A stretch of DNA of 26,048 nucleotides, taken from assembly GCA_039933015.1 (NCBI GenBank), contig JBDTOX010000051.1, positions 1-26,048 on the forward strand, given 5' to 3'. This DNA comes from JBDTOX01 sp039933015. Its GTDB lineage: Bacteria; Pseudomonadota; Gammaproteobacteria; Burkholderiales; Methylophilaceae. The notes under the pieces were generated by a model that saw only the letters and a list, made by a program, of their open reading frames with translations, did not search any database and was not told the DNA's origin. The first letter of the stretch is position 1, and every line of letters starts with the position of its first letter. Positions 23,105 through 26,048 of this stretch are shown in pieces. Made by a program: the position numbers and the translations under genes.

Positions 23105-24025
23105 ATGGTTGATGTAAACCAACATATCAATATGATTGATAGTGCAGTGAAAGGTACTTTTGAGGTGAAGGCCGGATTGGCGCAAATGCTCAAAGGCGGG
23201 GTAATCATGGATGTGGTGACGGCCGAGCAGGCACGCATAGCCGAAGAAGCTGGTGCCTGTGCCGTGATGGCACTGGAGCGTGTGCCCGCCGATATCCGCA
23301 AGGATGGCGGTGTGGCGCGCATGAGTGACCCGGGCATGATTCAAAAGATTATCGCTGCAGTTACCATCCCGGTGATGGCCAAAGTTCGTATCGGTCATTT
23401 TGTGGAAGCGCAGATTCTGCAGACGTTAGGCGTGGATTGTATTGACGAGAGTGAAGTGCTCACTCCTGCCGATGAAGCGCACCATATCAACAAGGCCAAA
23501 TTTCTGGTGCCGTTTGTGTGTGGTTGTTGCAACTTGGGTGAGGCGTTGCGGCGGATTGCCGAAGGCGCAGTGATGATACGCACCAAGGGTGAAGCCGGCA
23601 CCGGCAACGTGGTCGAGGCAGTGCGTCATGCGCGTGCTGTGAACGGTGCCATTCGCCAGCTGCAGAGCATGGATGAAGATGAAATGTTTGCTTTTGCCAA
23701 AGAGCATCGGGCACCCTATAACCTGGTTAAACAGACCGCCGCACTGGGCCGCTTGCCTGTAGTTAATTTTGCAGCGGGCGGTATAGCCACGCCAGCGGAT
23801 GCCGCCTTAATGATGCAATTGGGCATGGATGGTGTTTTCGTTGGCTCTGGTATTTTCAAGAGTGGCGATCCGGAAAAACGAGCCAGAGCCATCGTGCAGG
23901 CGGTCACCCATTTCAATGATCCTAAGATTCTGGCGGAAGTAAGCACAGATTTAGGTGATCCCATGGTGGGCATCAATATTGACACTCTTCTTGAACAGGA
24001 AAAGATAGCGCAACGGGGCTGGTAA
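23105..24025 (+). CDS. pdxS: Pyridoxal 5'-phosphate synthase subunit PdxS
   Basis: The 306-residue protein is the synthase half of the DXP-independent PLP pathway; it joins ribose 5-phosphate, glyceraldehyde 3-phosphate and ammonia. The TIM barrel begins with KAGLAQMLKGGVIMDVV. The two catalytic lysines are Lys93 (PVMAKVRIGH) and Lys161 (RTKGEAGTGN). Length and motifs are standard for the family. GAGGAG lies 7 bases before the ATG. pdxT follows 32 bases later, giving the usual PdxS/PdxT pair. Most beta- and gammaproteobacteria use PdxA/PdxJ instead, so the pair was probably acquired by transfer. Confidence 0.97.
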   Translation: MVDVNQHINMIDSAVKGTFEVKAGLAQMLKGGVIMDVVTAEQARIAEEAGACAVMALERVPADIRKDGGVARMSDPGMIQKIIAAVTIPVMAKVRIGHFVEAQILQTLGVDCIDESEVLTPADEAHHINKAKFLVPFVCGCCNLGEALRRIAEGAVMIRTKGEAGTGNVVEAVRHARAVNGAIRQLQSMDEDEMFAFAKEHRAPYNLVKQTAALGRLPVVNFAAGGIATPADAALMMQLGMDGVFVGSGIFKSGDPEKRARAIVQAVTHFNDPKILAEVSTDLGDPMVGINIDTLLEQEKIAQRGW

Positions 24026-24057
24026 CGGCCGGCACAACGCATATTAAGGGGAATTGC

Positions 24058-24711
24058 TTGAATAGACAGGGTTCTGTGTTGAATATTGGCGTCCTGGCGT
24101 TGCAAGGCGCCTTCATTGAGCACAGCAGGATGCTCAAGCAATTGGGTGCCAGCGTTGTCGAAGTGCGCAAACCCGAGCAATTGACCCATCTCGACGGCTT
24201 GATTATTCCTGGTGGTGAAAGTACTGCCATAGGTTTGATTGCAGAGCGTTGGGGCCTGATTGAGCCATTGCGCGACTGGGTGCAAGCAGGCAAGCCGATT
24301 TGGGGGATATGCGCGGGCATGATTTTTTTGGCTGAAAGAGCCGAAGGCCAAAAAGCGAGTGGCCAGCCCCTGTTGGGCGGGCTAGATATCACTGTTAATC
24401 GCAATTATTTTGGACGGCAGGTTGATAGTTTTGAGGTGCTGCTGGACGCACCACGGATTCTGGCATTGGGTGACGGAGAAGCGCCTTGTTCGGCAATCTT
24501 TATTCGAGCGCCCGTCATTACGGCGATTGGGCGAGACGTGGAGCCATTAGCCAGTCTTTCAACCGCAGACGGAGGCAAGCTAATTGTTGCGGCATGTCAG
24601 AGATCAATCCTGGTGACCGCCTTTCATCCTGAACTCACGGCAGATATTCGTTGGCATCAATTATTTCTTGATATGGTGTGCGGGCAGCATCGTAATCCGG
24701 CACCCAGATAA
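24058..24711 (+). CDS. pdxT: PdxT, glutaminase subunit of PLP synthase
   Basis: The 217-residue class I glutamine amidotransferase releases ammonia from glutamine and channels it to PdxS. The core motifs are NIGVLALQGAFIEH near the N terminus, GLIIPGGESTAIG, the nucleophile Cys85 in GICAGMIFLAE, and His190 with Glu192 in AFHPELT, which complete the triad. The start is a TTG with AAGGGG 6 bases before it, a strong ribosome site; a GTG and a TTG six and seven codons later are less likely. It forms an operon with pdxS. Confidence 0.96.
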   Translation: MNRQGSVLNIGVLALQGAFIEHSRMLKQLGASVVEVRKPEQLTHLDGLIIPGGESTAIGLIAERWGLIEPLRDWVQAGKPIWGICAGMIFLAERAEGQKASGQPLLGGLDITVNRNYFGRQVDSFEVLLDAPRILALGDGEAPCSAIFIRAPVITAIGRDVEPLASLSTADGGKLIVAACQRSILVTAFHPELTADIRWHQLFLDMVCGQHRNPAPR

Positions 24712-24721
24712 TATGTAATAC

Positions 24722-24748
24722 GGCGTTCAGTTTTGTGACGCCTATTTT
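24722..24748 (+). terminator. Weak candidate terminator after pdxT
   Basis: A short stem, GGCGT with ACGCC, plus one T-G wobble pair, encloses a T-rich loop and is followed by TATTTT. The stem is short for an intrinsic terminator, so this is only a candidate. It lies 11 bases after the pdxT stop. Confidence 0.3.
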
Positions 24749-24762
24749 CAGGCGCTCTGGAA

Positions 24763-24817
24763 CTAGCCAAAAGAACTAGTTCGTTTTCCTCTCCCACCCT
24801 GTACTTCTGAAGAATAG
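24763..24817. repeat. 55-bp bipartite element, copy 2, upstream of narK
   Basis: The partner of 22549-22603, with an identical 20-base left block and an identical TACTT-N2-GAAGAATAG right block. It ends 56 bases before the narK ATG, which is right for a promoter. Here the end block contains TACTTCT, which fits the NarL heptamer TACYNMT, followed after 2 bases by AGAATAG, a weaker inverted partner. NarL control is therefore possible but not shown; copy 1 has TACTTTA, which fits less well. Confidence 0.7.
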
Positions 24818-24873
24818 TCCTGCCCAAGGTGCAGGGGTAACCTTGAGCCATGCATTAATCCGGGATATGGATC

Positions 24874-26048
24874 ATGGCTACACAAAAATATAAAGCTTGG
24901 TCAGTAGTAGGTTGGAGCACCGCTTCGTTCACGGTGTGCTTCATGGTGTGGATGATGTTCGCGGTAATCGGCATTCCGATCAAGGCCGCGCTCGGTCTCA
25001 ATGAAACTGAGTTTGGCATTTTGGTGGCGATGCCGGTGCTAACCGGTTCGTTGATCCGGCTGCCGCTGGGGATGCTCGCTGACCGGTTTGGCGGGCGCAT
25101 CGTGTTTTTCATATTAATGCTGTCCACAATTCTGCCGATCTATCTGATCGCTTATTGCACGCAATACTGGCATTACCTGGTGACCGGTCTGTTTGTCGGC
25201 GCTGCCGGCGGAGCTTTCACGGTCGGCATCGCCTATTGCGCGCGCTGGTTCCCGAAAAACCAGCAGGGCGCCGCGATGGGTATTTTCGGCGCGGGCAATG
25301 CTGGTGCGGCGCTCACCAAACTGATCGCGCCCTCCATCGTCGTAGCCTACGGCTGGGCCATGGTGCCTAAGGTGTATGCGGTGATGATGAGCGTCACCGC
25401 CATCCTGTTCTGGCTCTTTACCTTCGACGATCCTTCTCACAAGGTCAGTAAGAGCGTGACCATCGGCCAGCAACTAGCGGCACTGAAAGACCCCAGGGTG
25501 TGGAGGTACAGCCAGTACTACTCCATTGTGTTCGGCGGTTACGTAGCGCTAGCGCTGTGGATGACCAAATACTACGTGTCTGAATACGGGTTCGACCTCA
25601 AGACTGCGGCTCTGCTGGCAGCCTGTTTCTCGCTGCCGGGCGGGATGTTGCGCGCGATCGGCGGTTTCTATTCCGACAAGTTCGGCGCACACACCGTCAC
25701 CTGGTGGGTGCTGTGGGTGGCGCTGGTGTGCCTGTTCTTCCTTTCCTATCCGCAAACGCAGGTCAGTATTCTTACGGTCAACGGTCCGCAGATATTCCAT
25801 TTAGGTCTTAACTCGACCATATTTACCATCGTCATGTTCACACTGGGCATTGCTTTCGCCGTGGGCAAGGCTTCCGTGTTCAAGTACATCTCGGATGACT
25901 ACCCGCACAACATCGGCGTAGTTTCCGGAGTGGTAGGGTTGGTCGGCGGCATGGGTGGATTCATCTTGCCGATCCTGTTCGGCGCGCTGGTGGATATCAC
26001 CGGCGTGCGTTCCTCAGCCTTTATGCTGATGTTCGGCATCGTCTGGGT
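24874..26048 (+). CDS. narK: NarK-type nitrate/nitrite transporter (cut by window end)
   Basis: The first 391 residues are seen; the frame is still open at the window end, and full-length members have about 400-460 residues. It belongs to the NNP branch of the major facilitator superfamily. Arg62 in IRLPLGMLADRFGGR and Arg260 in LPGGMLRAIGGFYSDKFG correspond to the two substrate-binding arginines of NarK. A nitrate signature-like glycine-rich helix, GIFGAGNAGAA, lies near 137-147. The ATG is chosen because an upstream in-frame ATG (24850) runs into a stop at once. It probably heads a nitrate respiration operon controlled by NarXL. Confidence 0.95.
   Translation, partial: MATQKYKAWSVVGWSTASFTVCFMVWMMFAVIGIPIKAALGLNETEFGILVAMPVLTGSLIRLPLGMLADRFGGRIVFFILMLSTILPIYLIAYCTQYWHYLVTGLFVGAAGGAFTVGIAYCARWFPKNQQGAAMGIFGAGNAGAALTKLIAPSIVVAYGWAMVPKVYAVMMSVTAILFWLFTFDDPSHKVSKSVTIGQQLAALKDPRVWRYSQYYSIVFGGYVALALWMTKYYVSEYGFDLKTAALLAACFSLPGGMLRAIGGFYSDKFGAHTVTWWVLWVALVCLFFLSYPQTQVSILTVNGPQIFHLGLNSTIFTIVMFTLGIAFAVGKASVFKYISDDYPHNIGVVSGVVGLVGGMGGFILPILFGALVDITGVRSSAFMLMFGIVW

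Noticed and set aside
22549..24817. Direct repeats of a transposon or integron around pdxST
   Set aside because: The copies differ mainly in an internal spacer and keep promoter-like blocks; there is no transposase, no terminal inverted repeat and no target duplication, so a shared promoter element explains them better.

Overview
The window most likely comes from a denitrifying or nitrate-respiring proteobacterium, probably a betaproteobacterium. The reasons are the cNOR gene set with norE, norF, norQ and norD, an NsrR regulator, NnrS, a NarX/NarL pair and a NarK transporter, all on moderately GC-rich DNA. The genus cannot be fixed from the sequence alone. No insertion sequence, CRISPR array, phage gene or rRNA was seen.

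Layout. (1) Positions 1-38 are the 3' end of a class II tRNA, probably tRNA-Leu. (2) 126-4845 (+) is a signalling cassette: a hybrid sensor kinase with CHASE3, PAS, GAF, HisKA/HATPase and two receiver domains, a single-domain receiver, and a receiver-HD-GYP protein (c-di-GMP hydrolysis). The kinase's N-terminal coding sequence is broken by a frame change and a stop codon. (3) 4877-10968 (-) is a nitric oxide reductase operon read in the order fmdE-like, norC, norB, norE, norF, norQ, norD. (4) 10969-11903 holds nsrR (-) between two AT-rich control regions with several NsrR-like palindromes. (5) 11904-17271 (+) is a run of NO-linked accessory genes: a DUF59/MIP18 protein, DUF2249, a polytopic membrane protein, a 49-residue ORF, a second DUF2249, a second polytopic membrane protein, NnrS, and an unrecognised two-TM protein. 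(6) 17371-19641 (+) is a solitary cytoplasmic molybdopterin oxidoreductase. (7) 19900-22511 (+) is narXL. (8) 23105-24711 (+) is pdxS-pdxT. (9) From 24874 (+) narK runs off the window end.

How it fits together. NarX/NarL senses nitrate or nitrite and probably controls narK and genes beyond the right edge. NsrR senses NO through an Fe-S cluster and probably represses both the nor operon and the divergent DUF59-to-NnrS run. NorCB reduces NO to N2O, NorQ and NorD are maturation factors, and NnrS and the other membrane proteins probably help the cell handle NO or protect metal centres.

The most interesting points are: the repeated pairing of a small DUF2249 protein with a polytopic membrane protein under an NsrR-like control region; an fmdE-like gene leading the nor operon with its start codon inside an NsrR-like palindrome; a 55-bp bipartite element (80% identical copies) on both sides of pdxST, one copy just upstream of narK; and the presence of the DXP-independent PLP synthase genes inside a nitrate-respiration locus.
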